From Gracilaria domingensis (taxonomy: Eukaryota > Rhodophyta > Florideophyceae > Gracilariales > Gracilariaceae), in the NCBI GenBank assembly GCA_022539475.1, contig VCMS01000010.1, forward strand, positions 310,001-374,000: a DNA stretch of 64,000 nucleotides, in the 5' to 3' direction. A program made the translations under genes and the position numbers. Every line of letters begins with the position of its first letter. Positions within the stretch are counted from its first letter, which is position 1. The notes under the pieces are model-generated. The model did not search any database, was not told the DNA's origin, and saw only the letters and a program-made list of their open reading frames with translations. Shown here in pieces: positions 10,393-20,323 of this stretch.

Positions 10393-10718
10393 GGCATTGA
10401 GAGTCTTCCCCGCCGAGCTCTTGCCAAGTCCTCCAGAGACTTGTCGAACAAGGTCATCACCATCACGCTGTACATGCCGTGTCTTGTATGGAGATAAATG
10501 CTCGGAAAGTGCTCCTTGAAACGCACTGTACTTCCAAGAAGTTCGTACTTGGAGTACTCGCTTCTCAGAGAGTCTCTTCCCCTAGAAACTTTTGCGGCAT
10601 ACATCTTGTTACCATCCCTTGTATCCCGTACAAGATACACAGTCCCTTGTACGCCGGAATTTAGCTTTGTGATGACCCTATATCTATTGTCAATAAGCCT
10701 TGAAGTGCAAAACGGCAT
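10393..10718 (-). pseudogene. CK1-like protein kinase, N-terminal part, upstream of Copia-A
   Basis: Starts MPFCTSRLIDNRYRV and gives the N-lobe of a casein-kinase-1-like kinase. The glycine loop reads LNSGVQGTVYLV, the ATP-anchoring lysine sits in YAAKVSRG, an acidic LRSEYSKYELL matches helix C, and MVMTLFDKSLEDLARARRG corresponds to the hinge and the G-x-S-L-E-D-L signature of CK1 enzymes. The frame ends where Copia-A is inserted; the catalytic half is at 1-446. The start is the first ATG of the frame, with the conserved kinase fold beginning within ten residues. The gene upstream (12152) runs the opposite way, so the two share the 10719-12151 interval as a promoter region. Confidence 0.85.
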
Positions 10719-12151
10719 TCTTGCAAAATATCAAGAAGGAAAGTGTTGGTTCTCAATAAGCAACTGAAACGTGAATAGTACCGATTCTTGAAAATAACTA
10801 GAATGGCATTTCTGCGTCCCCGACCCGCTTACTTCTACACCAATTCGAGGAATATTTCTAGTACCAAAAGGGTTTCCCAGACATATCCAAACTTGCTATG
10901 ACTTTCAGCCTTTGTAGGGCCCGTTTGTAGGACCGGTATCAGTTCATTCCTCATGTTCATTAAACTGTTTCCGTCTGATTTATGAAAAGTGTGACAGTCT
11001 CTGTAATGATACGAAGCGCAGCATTATGAGTTCTCCCAATTGTACTCATTTAATTTTTGACCGCCAACCGCTATTTCATTTTAACCTTTGGTAAAAATGA
11101 AGCTTGTTTTCTTTTGCTCAGTAGAAATATAACAATTTCTACAGAGCAAGAATAAAACATGTGAAGATGGATTAGGATTTCCTGCCTTGAAATTATCCAG
11201 CGCAGAACTTAAATATTTCCAGTTGAAACCGTTCCGTTAAAGTTTTGAAGAAAATGTGGTAATCTTCTATCGGGGAGTATGCATTGGTGTAGAAACCTAC
11301 ATCAATTGGCTACTCCATACTAATGAGTCAATAGACCCTTAGTAGTTCATATTCATCGAAAACGCATCCTTCCGCAAAACTTTGCAAACCATGTTCTCCG
11401 CAAGACTGAGTCTTCACCTGTATTCTAGATGAAAGTTCCATTTTCTCCTTGCAAAGGTACAGAATTCAAACAGAATCCCACTTTCAAAAGTTTGAGTACT
11501 TCTTCAGGGCTCGGCCCCCTGTAGGAAGGTAGCTTGAATGCACCAATCCGACGGTCTCATCTTTATCTCCTGACTCATGAAATCACGGTCACGAGGCTCA
11601 AAGTTTTGACTCAATGTCGTAAGGAATGTCTAAATCAGTCAGATTCTGATTCTAGGCATCCCTTCACAGAACTGAATCAAAAGTTTGAGTCTAGAATTGA
11701 AATATGATTCCGAAATTCACAATGACGACACATGCGTCCATTTAGTATGTATTTAAGTTTACATATCTCAATTGTATTCTAAGATGCGCAGATGCAAAAG
11801 AGACGATGCTCTCTGTTTGTGTGGTCGGGTATGAACCACTTTTCTGTAGATACTTTCTCAATCTCAGAAATCACATTCACCAGCGGAAGTAAACATAGCT
11901 TCTGTTCCTGATTGTGAGATATTTCTGTGGGAACGGTCCTTAATCTATTGTTTTGTAGAAAGAACAGAATTCAATGCAGACCAGAAAAGCTCCTCTTCAC
12001 ATCGCCTTTGTTCAGCGTAAATTCGGGTGCGAGAATTCTCGCAGCTCTTTAACATCAGTTATACATCTCCCGCCATAAACGTTTGGGAGAAGCTAGAGAA
12101 AAGCTTCATCCTATCTACCTGATCTGAACGAAAAGAGTTGTGTACTGAAAG
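10719..12151. other. Intergenic region between two divergent kinase genes
   Basis: About 1.4 kb, AT-rich, with no convincing coding frame. It must hold the 5' ends of both kinase genes. A fold-back lies near 11273-11325 (GGAGTATGCATTGGTGTAG paired with CTACATCAATTGGCTACTCC, imperfect). I see no element ends or RNA genes. Confidence 0.6.
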
Positions 12152-13032
12152 ATGAAAATGGAAAAAAAAGATTATTTTGGGGAGATTTTGAATAACAGAT
12201 GGGTCGTGGGACCTCAACTTGGGGCTGGTCGCTCCGGATTAGTTTTCCAAGTGACGGACAACAGAGGTGAACATCTGAACGCTGTAGTAAAATTGCTGCA
12301 GATGATATAACGATTGAGGATCTAAACGAGGACGAAGAGGATGAACCTCTGTGGCAGTCGCAAAACGATCTGGTCCATGAGATTATAGTATTGGAGAGGT
12401 TGGGTTATGAAGCTCCCATTCTTCGTGTCCCGCAAGTTTTGGACTCCGGAACCAATTTCTTTATAATGACCAGGCTCGAGGAAACGGTGGAAAAGCTCCA
12501 CGAAGATGTTGGCTGGGAGTTCTCTAATGCGGAGATTATGTTCATCTCTCTGCAAGTCTATGAAATCATGATAAACCTTCACAACGTGGGCCACGTCCAT
12601 GGAGACATCAGAGAGGGGAATGTCGCGCGAGGTTTTGGTGCTGACAAGGATAACTTCTACCTCATTGACTTCGGACGGGCGGACGGCCGATTCCATGGTG
12701 TGAGCACTGCGTCCAATGATAGAGGTGCCTTTCTTGATATGATGGTGCGATTGTTCCGAGGCAGCTCTGCAGGTCTTGTACCAGAACATGACGAGGATGA
12801 CAATATCTCTTGGTGCAACCTCTCGGATGAAATGAAACAGCAGATGAAGAAGAACGTTGACGACGCCGTGGAAGCTCGGGAGAAGCAGGGCATGCCCATA
12901 CCGAATCCGATTAAGGTTTTGTTGCAAGAGTCTATTGAACGTTTACCGAGCTACCAGCGGATGACTGCCCTTATGCGGAAGGCATATGTGGAAACAATAG
13001 ATCCGAACGAAGGCTTGTTCGAAGGTTATTGA
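12152..13032 (+). pseudogene. Kinase-like protein (CK1/VRK-related), frame changes near residue 50
   Basis: From ATG 12152 the frame gives LNNRWVVGPQLGAGRSGLVF, a kinase start with a glycine loop, then AVVKLL for the ATP-binding lysine, and stops at about 12308. The neighbouring frame then continues with an acidic IEDLNEDEEDEPLW stretch and the rest of a kinase: HGDIREGNVARG (catalytic loop with D and N, HGD in place of HRD) and YLIDFGRADG (DFG), then a C-terminal lobe to 13032. A single-base shift explains the change. An intron is less likely, since the only phased GT-AG option is 35 nt and would remove the lysine. It could be a pseudogene, an assembly error or a recoded gene. The activation segment is short, as in diverged CK1/VRK-like kinases. 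A polyadenylation signal AATAAA follows at 13132. Confidence 0.75.
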
Positions 13033-13131
13033 ACAAACCTCTCACGTACATGGAAGGATATGCACATTCATCATTGCTTGCATTTTTTTCCCGTAGAACT
13101 ACAGATGTCTTCATTATGCGGCTGACTAACT

Positions 13132-13137
13132 AATAAA
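13132..13137 (+). promoter_or_regulatory. Candidate polyadenylation signal of the kinase-like gene
   Basis: AATAAA about 100 bp after the kinase stop codon, in an otherwise AT-rich tail. Confidence 0.5.
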
Positions 13138-13281
13138 GAGATTTGCGCTCAGTGATTGTGATTTGCAATACAAAATATTCATGTCTTCTTCTCATATGTA
13201 CCTTGGTTTGAGTTCTAATTGGAATCAAGGAAGGGAGGGAAAAACATGTTTGTTAGCCCTTGTCGTATTCCAGAAAAATCG

Positions 13282-13310
13282 CTACATGAAAGAGGTCTCT
13301 TCCATGTAGG
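13282..13310. repeat. Hairpin followed by a T run
   Basis: CTACATGAAAGAG pairs with CTCTTCCATGTAG (12 of 13) around a 2-base loop and is followed by GCTTTTTTC. It resembles a terminator by shape, but in a eukaryote its role is unknown. Confidence 0.5.
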
Positions 13311-13646
13311 CTTTTTTCTGTAATAAGTACTTGGAAGAGCTATTAGACCGAAGTAAGTATCAGTTCTTTGAAAGCAAGCTTTTCAAAGTAAAATCGCAAA
13401 GCTCCGATCTATAAATCTTTGCATTTTTGAGTGCATTATGGCAAAGCTCCTACTAACAAACGGGCAGAGCTAAAGTTGAGCTAATCGAGCACTTTGCTCA
13501 AAGTAAAACATATTTTAAAGCAGCAAAAAGCTGGTTTCAGGTAGTCTGAACTTACTGTTTTGCACGCCCTCAAATTTTACCGTTTATAATTAGAACAAGT
13601 CATATTTCTTTACAGACAGTACCATTCGACAATAAAAAAATTTAAA

Positions 13647-13675
13647 AAAATGCGCCGTGTTACACGGCGCATTTT
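13647..13675. repeat. Perfect 14-bp palindrome
   Basis: AAAATGCGCCGTGT and ACACGGCGCATTTT flank a single T. It is GC-rich in its core within an AT-rich region. It is not part of any element I can define. Confidence 0.7.
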
Positions 13676-14782
13676 CGCTCGATTTTGGAGAACTCCCTTA
13701 CATTAGATCAACTAATGCCAACAAATTAAAGTTCAGCAAAAAAACCTTTCTGCCATTACATGATTTTGGAGACAATACCTCTACCCCTCTGAACGGTCAA
13801 ACTTGGGACACCTAACAAAGATTTAAAAACATTTCAAACACCAAATTCCTTTTTTAATCTCATATTGTGATAGATAAATTTGTCCCAACAAGACGATTCA
13901 AATGAGATAAAACTTGACAACACAGATTCAGGTGTGTATTCGAGCATCGTCAAATACTGTCCATTCCAAAAAACTATCCACACAAAGAAAAAGAGTTAAT
14001 TTGGGCCATTCACATCTTCCTAACCAGCTTCGCTCGCCAAATCCACCAAGCCGACAACCACTGACGCCAGAAACCGATACAAACGAATTAAAACGTTTGT
14101 CCTATTGCCAGGGAATCCTTCCATCTCTTTCCTACGCTTCCGAGCACCCAACGAAACTTTTCTTCATACGCCTTGCGCAAACTTTTGAACGTCTTCTTCC
14201 TTACGCTTACGTTCCGCTGCGCCTTCTTGTTTGAGCCTACGATGCAAAGCCTGCAGCCTCCTCTTTTTTTGCTCTCGCTCGCGAATTTTCTACTCTACCT
14301 CTCGCTTACGCCTTTCTTTTGGCAGCAGCCACTTCTGCTTGTAGGTGACAGAGCTATCTCCGGTTATGAGAGAAACCGCGCGCTCACCGCGACCGTTTTG
14401 CAAGATCTGCATCGCTGCAGTACGGTTGATGGCATCCTCAGACTGTTTTTTAAGACGACTATTGTAGTTGAAGGCTTGTCGCCGCATTGAGAGCGGCATA
14501 CTGAGCACATGCTCAGTATGCAACTCTCAATACGGCGACGACTCTTGTGCAAAACAGTTGTTTAATTCGATCGTGTGCACTGTGCAACGATGTGGGCAGT
14601 GAAGGTGAGAACTACAAAATGTCAGGAATGCCGAGAAAGTGCTCCATTACGATTGTATGGATCAGTTGCGCCAGGAGATGTGATGAAAGACTAGGTGTTT
14701 GGGTTGAAGAGGTAATGGCGGGAGATTGTCCCAAATAAACCCATGTCTTATAATTGGCCGTTCAGAGGGGTACATATCCTAA
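13676..14782. other. Intergenic region left of the Harbinger element
   Basis: No convincing gene. The frames present have no recognisable motifs. The only structured part is the palindrome at 14478-14539. Confidence 0.5.
14478..14539. repeat. Long near-perfect palindrome with 30-bp arms
   Basis: Left arm 14478-14507 begins GTCGCCGCATTGAGAG; right arm 14510-14539 ends CTCTCAATACGGCGAC. Only two bases separate the arms and only a few positions mismatch. It could be the core of a tiny fold-back element or a folded RNA. Confidence 0.8.
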
Positions 14783-14934
14783 GAGCACCCTTATCAGCCT
14801 AGCCAAATCTGAGAGCTAAAAAGCTAAAATGCCAAGCTCACGTCTGGCTTTTTCCTACGCACCTCTATCAATGCAACGCCAGATGCCAGATCAGTACGAG
14901 CATCGTGCTGCATCTGTCCGACACAAACGCTGTC

Positions 14935-16296
14935 ATGTCGAACACGTCTTTTGAAAGAGACATCAACATTTTCAGCGATGACGAACACTGTGCGCTTTGT
15001 GCGCCTGCCACTGTAGTTGAACTGCGGCAACAAGCTTGCACGAGCGCAATTAACCTTGGTAGAGTAGCTCAAAGCGACACAATCTCAAAAGGACAATGTC
15101 GCTGGTATGCAGATTATCTTTTACCCCATACAGTTTATCTCGCGTCGACGTTTCCGCAGGTTTTTCATATACCTCTCAAAATGAATTTGATTATGTACAA
15201 TGATCTCCTTAGGGAGGAGTCCCGTTTGCTGCAGAGAAAGAATAAAGCTGAAAGGTTAGGTCATACACCACATCCGAAATTACTGGGAACACTACGGAGA
15301 CTTGCAATTGGTTTGTCCCTTGAACAATTAGACGACATGGTTGGCATGTCTCAGGAGATCCAACGCAAATATTTTACTATTGTCCTGCAAAGGATACTTC
15401 GCCGATACACTAGTACACATCTTAAACGTGAACCAACATTACACGAATTGCAAAACATTGAAGCTGAGTACGCGTCCGCTGGGTTTCCAGGATGCGTCCG
15501 TTGCGTTGACTTCATGAATTGGCATTGGAAAAATTGCCCGAAGTCTCTGAAGGGACAGTATCACAACCCAAAAGACGGCAAACTAGCTACAATTTCTTGC
15601 GAAGCACTGTGTGATAGAACCCTTTATGGTTATCACTGGTTTGCGGGAACATGTGGCACCAACAGCGATATTACCCTTGTTGATAACAGTCCCCTTTTCA
15701 TTGACATATTATCTGGTAAATGGAGAATGACGCTCCCGGATGGTTACGAAGTGAATGGAGTACACCGCGAAGGTCTTTTATACTTTTTCGTTGACGGCAT
15801 TTATTCACACTGGGCGATATTTGTGGGTCTAAATCATGCCCCCGTGATCGACAGAGAGTATAACATGACAAGGGCACAGAAGTCTACGCGGAAAGATATC
15901 GAAAGATTCTTTGGAGCACTTCAGGGGCGGTTTCAGATTCTAAGGCACGAACGGCATCAGTAGAGCGACGAAGTTCTCAACTTGATAAGTCAAGTCTGTG
16001 TTATCATCATCAATATGCTCGTCCATATGGACAAAAGGGGTGAATTGAAAGACGAGATTGATACCAACGGGAACACGATCATCATTGTAAAAGAGTTTGC
16101 AGAGGAAGCGACAACAATGGCAAATTCTCATCCGACGCAAAACACAATATTAGGTTTGACGCAAACAATGAATTCTCCATCCGGGTTATTTGCACTATTG
16201 GACAGAAACGCATTTGTCACCAGAGAACAAGAGCAAATAAGCCTTACCGAATCACTCTGCCACCATCTCTGGTCCATGAGAGGTGAAAGACAGTAG
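14935..16296 (+). pseudogene. PIF/Harbinger transposase (DDE), one in-frame stop
   Basis: Frame from ATG 14935 gives about 450 codons. The DDE catalytic core of the plant-transposon/DDE_Tnp_4 type is clear: first aspartate in CVRCVDFMNWHWKNCPK, second in YFFVDGIYSHWAIFV, glutamate in RKDIERFFGALQGRF. GTCGTNSDITLVDNSPLF is the family's conserved block before the second aspartate. The frame meets a TAG at 15961-15963, where the family usually has tryptophan. It then continues in the same frame with VCVIIINMLVHMDK, matching the end block of Harbinger transposases (x-x-I-L-H-N-M-I). This is a single nonsense change rather than decay. The protein would bind the element ends with its companion and cut at TWA sites. 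Confidence 0.9.
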
Positions 16297-17551
16297 AATA
16301 CTGTCTGTTCTTCTGAGAACATCCGAGAGAGCCTCTAGAGGCCTACAACACATCAAGCTGCCTCCGGCGGCTCGGGCTCTGCCCCAGACCGCTGGCTGCG
16401 CGCGCTGCGCGCGCGAAGCATCCCCCTCGCCTATGATCTGCCTGGTAAAGAGGCTTAATGTGCGAGGTGATGAAGTGTTCAGGGCGTTGGAGTTTCCTTG
16501 CTGTGAGCGTGACGGCGTCGGTTCATCCCACTGGTAGGAAGAAGTGTTGCCGAATAACGCACTATGTGGCGAAGAAGAATCATCGCGACAGGGTTGCACA
16601 GTGCTGGGGTGTTCTGAAACGGACCTTTGTTGCTCTTTCTTCGCTTCGAAACCTCCTAGAACTGCTGCCCTTTCCATCAGCTCATTCAAACGGTGGTTCA
16701 TATCCAAGGGATCCAGTGACATCTTTTGTAGTATCTTAAGTTGTAGCGAGATCGATGCTGTCTGTTTCTTCGAAATTGCTGAACTCCTCAATGTCTCCGT
16801 CATCTCGTCCACATTGGCTGATGCCTTGCTAATGTTGCGTTCGATCTTCTTTTCTAGCTTTTGTTTCTTCGCACCCAGAGGGCGGTGTGAGGATGGGTGC
16901 TCCATTGCTACATTTCCAGTACGGTTCAACTCGACCTCCGCCTCTGGATCTACCTCTCCAATGTGTCGCTTCAAAGCATTTGGGCGATACCCAATTGCAG
17001 TAGTTGAACTACCTGATGTTTGTAGCGAATTTGGGACAGGTGGATAGCAGTCGCACCGCGGAAATAAATCGAATGGGGGCCTGTAGCTTCTCTTCCCCTT
17101 TAACATTGAACTTTTTTTTGTTTCGATACAGTGTCATTATGTTCTGTAACGTTTGTTCTTCACTCTCTCCGGACGAAATAGCTGAACGATAAAGTTTTTC
17201 CGCCGCTAAATACTTCTGTGAAAGTTTGGAAACCGTAACCCATCTCGACTGCAAACTTACTACTGAACGTGTGCGACAGCTCTCTGGTTTTTTCTGGAAT
17301 ACCTTGAGAACACTTTCCCAGAATTTGTCCGCGTTCTGCTCCAGAACAGACTGTGACGCTGATATCCAAGAACCTTCCAGCGCAAGATTTTCAGATGAAG
17401 TGAAATTAGGGCCCGTGGTAGACACTTCGTTGGTCTTCTCCACCATGCTGGAAATGTTTCTTGTGCTCTTGTACTCATCTCCGAACGAAGTCACAAGACC
17501 ACGTTCGTGTTGAAATGATGTCATGGGGTTGCGTTTCGGACTTTGCGCCAA
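16252..17551 (-). pseudogene. Harbinger Myb/SANT-like DNA-binding companion
   Basis: The N-terminal part (from ATG 17551) carries a trihelix/Myb-like domain: WISASQSVLEQNADKFWESV, then RTRSVVSLQSRWVTVSKLSQ, then YRSAISSGESEEQTLQNIM and a terminal LLSTCPKF. This is the pattern of Myb-like partners of plant Harbinger elements. The C-terminal part, in another frame (from about 17025), carries RPLGAKKQKLEKKIERN and a helical stretch typical of the same proteins. The frame changes near 17010, by a frameshift or a small intron. The protein is known in other Harbinger systems to bind the element ends and bring the transposase to them. Its 3' end meets the transposase gene tail to tail. Confidence 0.8.
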
Positions 17552-17775
17552 ATTGTCGCCAACGTGACAGAGACGAGACGTGGGTTAATGTGATTCGTTC
17601 CGCAATTTGGCTTGCATGTTAAACGTACTGCCAAATGGAAACGGTTTTGGCAGTTGATATAGCTTGCATGCCAAAAGTTTTGGCTTTGGCTAGTCCAATA
17701 GGGATGCAAAATGCCATGCCAATGCTGAAAATATGGCTTTTTAACTATTTGGCATGGCCGATAGGGGTGCTATAA

Positions 17776-18790
17776 ATCGTAAGTTATCAGCATCCTTTGA
17801 AAAGCTTTGTCATCACTTCTCCCAAACCTTTGGTACTAATTAAAATAGGATTCTAAAAGCAAAAACAAAAATATTCTTTAAAACTCTGAATGTTTTTGAA
17901 CATTCGTTTAAAGTACTGTTGGTTTAAAATTAGCATTGTTTTCCACAGAATGTCTAGTTCTCAAAAAACTTTCAGCCAACTAATTTCTTATTGGCTTCAT
18001 TCAAGCAAAAGATTTTTACTTTTAAAAGGTCATATATAGAACAATAGGTTCTAACACCCTTTCGAACAAATAAAACTCAAAGGTAAACAAAAATATTAAG
18101 AATGTAACGTTCTGTTTTATGAAAAGAAGTATAACTCTTGCCCAACTTTGGATGCTCTTCATTAAATTTTATTCGCTAGTCATTATAGCTCCCTCTAAAA
18201 ACCACTGATTAAACTATTATTAAAATATAGTGTAACGACAGCCTTGTTGTTTTTCATCTTTGAAACACTAACATTCTCCATACTGCCACAGACAAACCCA
18301 TCGCATACCAATTCCTCAATCGTTATGGCCCAGTTTACGATTTAGTTTTTCTTTTTCTTAAAAATTACTCTATTTCTAATTTTTGTTGCAATGGAGCTTT
18401 GCGAGGTTTTTCCTTTGAGAAGCTTGCTTCTCGAAGCACCGATATTATATTACGAGAAAAAGGATATATTTATGGAAAAAGAAATTGCAGAGTTTCAAGA
18501 GAGTGAGGTTAAAAATTCGAATCTAGAAGGACAAATAAAACAAAAGACAAGAGGTCAACTGTGTAGATAATTCAAAATTGTATAGCGAAGTGGAAAAGAA
18601 TTCACCGTAACTATTGGTCAAGACCGGGGACACAACAGCACTGCGGTCGCGTTCGTAGTTCTTCGTTGTCGCGATGGGCGAGGAGAGCAGGCGCACAGAT
18701 CCCGAGAAACTCTTTCCGATGATGCCTCCAGACACTACCATATTGCTGCTGTGACCGGGTATTTATTATGGTCACTGCAGGCGAAAGAGA
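17776..18790. other. AT-rich intergenic region between Harbinger and Gypsy-1
   Basis: No gene recognised. The sequence is AT-rich with homopolymer runs up to about 18.5 kb, then turns GC-richer just before the Gypsy-1 LTR. Confidence 0.5.
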
Positions 18791-20243
18791 TGTAAAGCAA
18801 AACCCCAGCGATGGGATAGTCTCTTGTAGTATTATACACCCTTCATTAGGATACCGGCCTCCATCACTGCTGGGATTGGCGCTGAGCTCCAACAGACGGG
18901 ACACGTGGAGTTTGGGGAGGCCCCAATGGCTATTTAATTTCTGACTATTAGTACTTGTACCATAGGTAGTTTAGGTAGTACACGTGGTGCACTGCGTTAC
19001 ATTGCACCACTCCTGAGGTTGAGGCGCCTCGCGGCCGATACTTAGGCCGCTCGAGCTGCGCCTCCCTCCTGTGGTAAAGCAAGAGACCCCTTGGCAACTA
19101 TCTGACCCCCTAGGTTAGCAAGTACCAAAAACCTTGAAGTTTTTCAAGCCATCGCTACGTCGCTCGCTGTTTCCTGTAGGCACGACCGATAGCGCCCGCC
19201 CATTGCACCTTTTTACCAGTGGTGTCGCCGTTGGCCCCTCATCCTTTGGACCGTTCCTCCCGTGGTTAGTGACCCGTGCCACTATACTACATCTCTAAAG
19301 ACGTTCGAGTCCTTGCCCTCTAGACGAGGAGAACTCAGTGGCGAGCCCTCCGAACACGGATAGTGCGGGTGTAAGACCGGCCGTGGTACGGGATATACGT
19401 ACGGAGGTTGAGGGGTGAACGGCCCTGATCCAGGGATCCGGCGAGAAGCGACGAAATGGTTGAAGAGGAAGGTACCGCAGAGCGGTGTAAGCCCTAGGCA
19501 AAAGAGGGAAAAGGAAGGGAAACCAAAGGAGGAAAAGAGAGGAATCCCGCGGCGGGACGTGCGGCAAGCGGCAACAGACCCGGCGCCGGGAGACGACGAT
19601 GTGTATTAAGCCCACGCGGCACAACTCTATACAGAGACGGAAACGCTACCAATTGTGGTGAAAGCAGTACAACTGAACAGTAAAAGAATCAGAAATTCCG
19701 AAGACACGGAATAAATAAGCCCGAAGGCAAGGCCACAATGGTCAGTATTGTCTGAGTGATCCCGAGGGATAAATCCAATCCGTACCGTACGCGGTGACCC
19801 TCCTGAGGGAGTTGTGCACTTCGCGCAGGCGAACTTGGTTCAGAGCCGAACTCGGTTACCCTTTTCTGAAGGAGGAGGTGACCTGGAGGTCACCTCTTAT
19901 ATCGTAACTGATAAATTAGTTAAACTAAATTAAATAATCTAGTGCACACCTAAGCAGGTCCATACACGTGGTGCACGTGAAAACCCGCAGCAGCGGCCAG
20001 TAAAATATCCGACAATCATAACAAGACATGTGTGAACACACCCATTCCTACACACGCGTACACGGGACCAATACTCATCTGCGCCACGTCATGGCCGACC
20101 CCTCAGAGTGCCATACCTCAATACTGCCAAAAGGTATCCCTTCGGTGGGCCAATACTCATACCTTCCGAGTACCCGGAATCATCCTTACCGGGGGTTTAT
20201 GAAATCCTTCCCCGTGTACCGGGAGAGCACGTTTTGCTCTACA
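18791..20243 (-). repeat. Gypsy-1 3' LTR, with a nested solo LTR
   Basis: About 980 bp once the 467-bp inserted solo LTR and its 5-bp duplication are set aside. It matches 30583-31552 along its whole length, including a fold-back GAGGTGACCTCCAGGTCACC (minus strand) and the shared end GTTTTGCTCTACA. Confidence 0.9.
18825..19291. mobile_element. Solo LTR inserted in the Gypsy-1 LTR
   Basis: 467 bp present in the left Gypsy-1 LTR and absent from the right one. It runs TGTAGTAT...ATACTACA and is flanked by the 5-bp duplication TCTCT (18820-18824, 19292-19296). Size, TG...CA ends and 5-bp target fit a solo LTR of another family. A small non-coding LTR-type element is the alternative. Confidence 0.88.
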
Positions 20244-20304
20244 GATCCCCCTCCTTAGGGCAGGAAACATCCGGTTTGCAAGCGGAGACTCATCAGCGAG
20301 CGAG

Positions 20305-20311
20305 TATATAA
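20305..20311 (+). promoter_or_regulatory. TATA-like box ahead of the Gypsy-1 antisense frame
   Basis: TATATAA, 13 bases before the first ATG (20324, context ACCATGG). That spacing is too short for the usual ~30-nt distance to a start site, so transcription from it would begin inside the frame, or another start codon is used. The Gypsy-2 copy has ATAATATATTC about 45 nt before its comparable ATG. Confidence 0.4.
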
Positions 20312-20323
20312 GCGCGGTCCACC

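Larger units (their letters stand above)
14783..17772. mobile_element. PIF/Harbinger DNA transposon with transposase and Myb/SANT-like gene
   Basis: 2990-bp element. The left end GAGCACCCTTATCAGCC and the reverse complement of the right end TAGCACCCCTATCGGCC form imperfect 17-bp inverted repeats. A TAA duplication flanks both sides (14780-14782 and 17773-17775), the target typical of PIF/Harbinger. Subterminal repeats with the core GCCAAA and GCATGCC recur at both ends, mostly at 17560-17770. Two convergent genes fill it: the transposase on plus and the DNA-binding companion on minus. Both families are expected together in autonomous Harbinger elements. Each gene has about one visible break, so this copy is probably a recently inactivated one. 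Confidence 0.93.

Noticed and set aside
19295-19624. 109-residue minus-strand frame in the Gypsy-1 LTR
   Set aside because: Lies within LTR sequence; a similar frame occurs in the other LTR, but with poor conservation and no motif.
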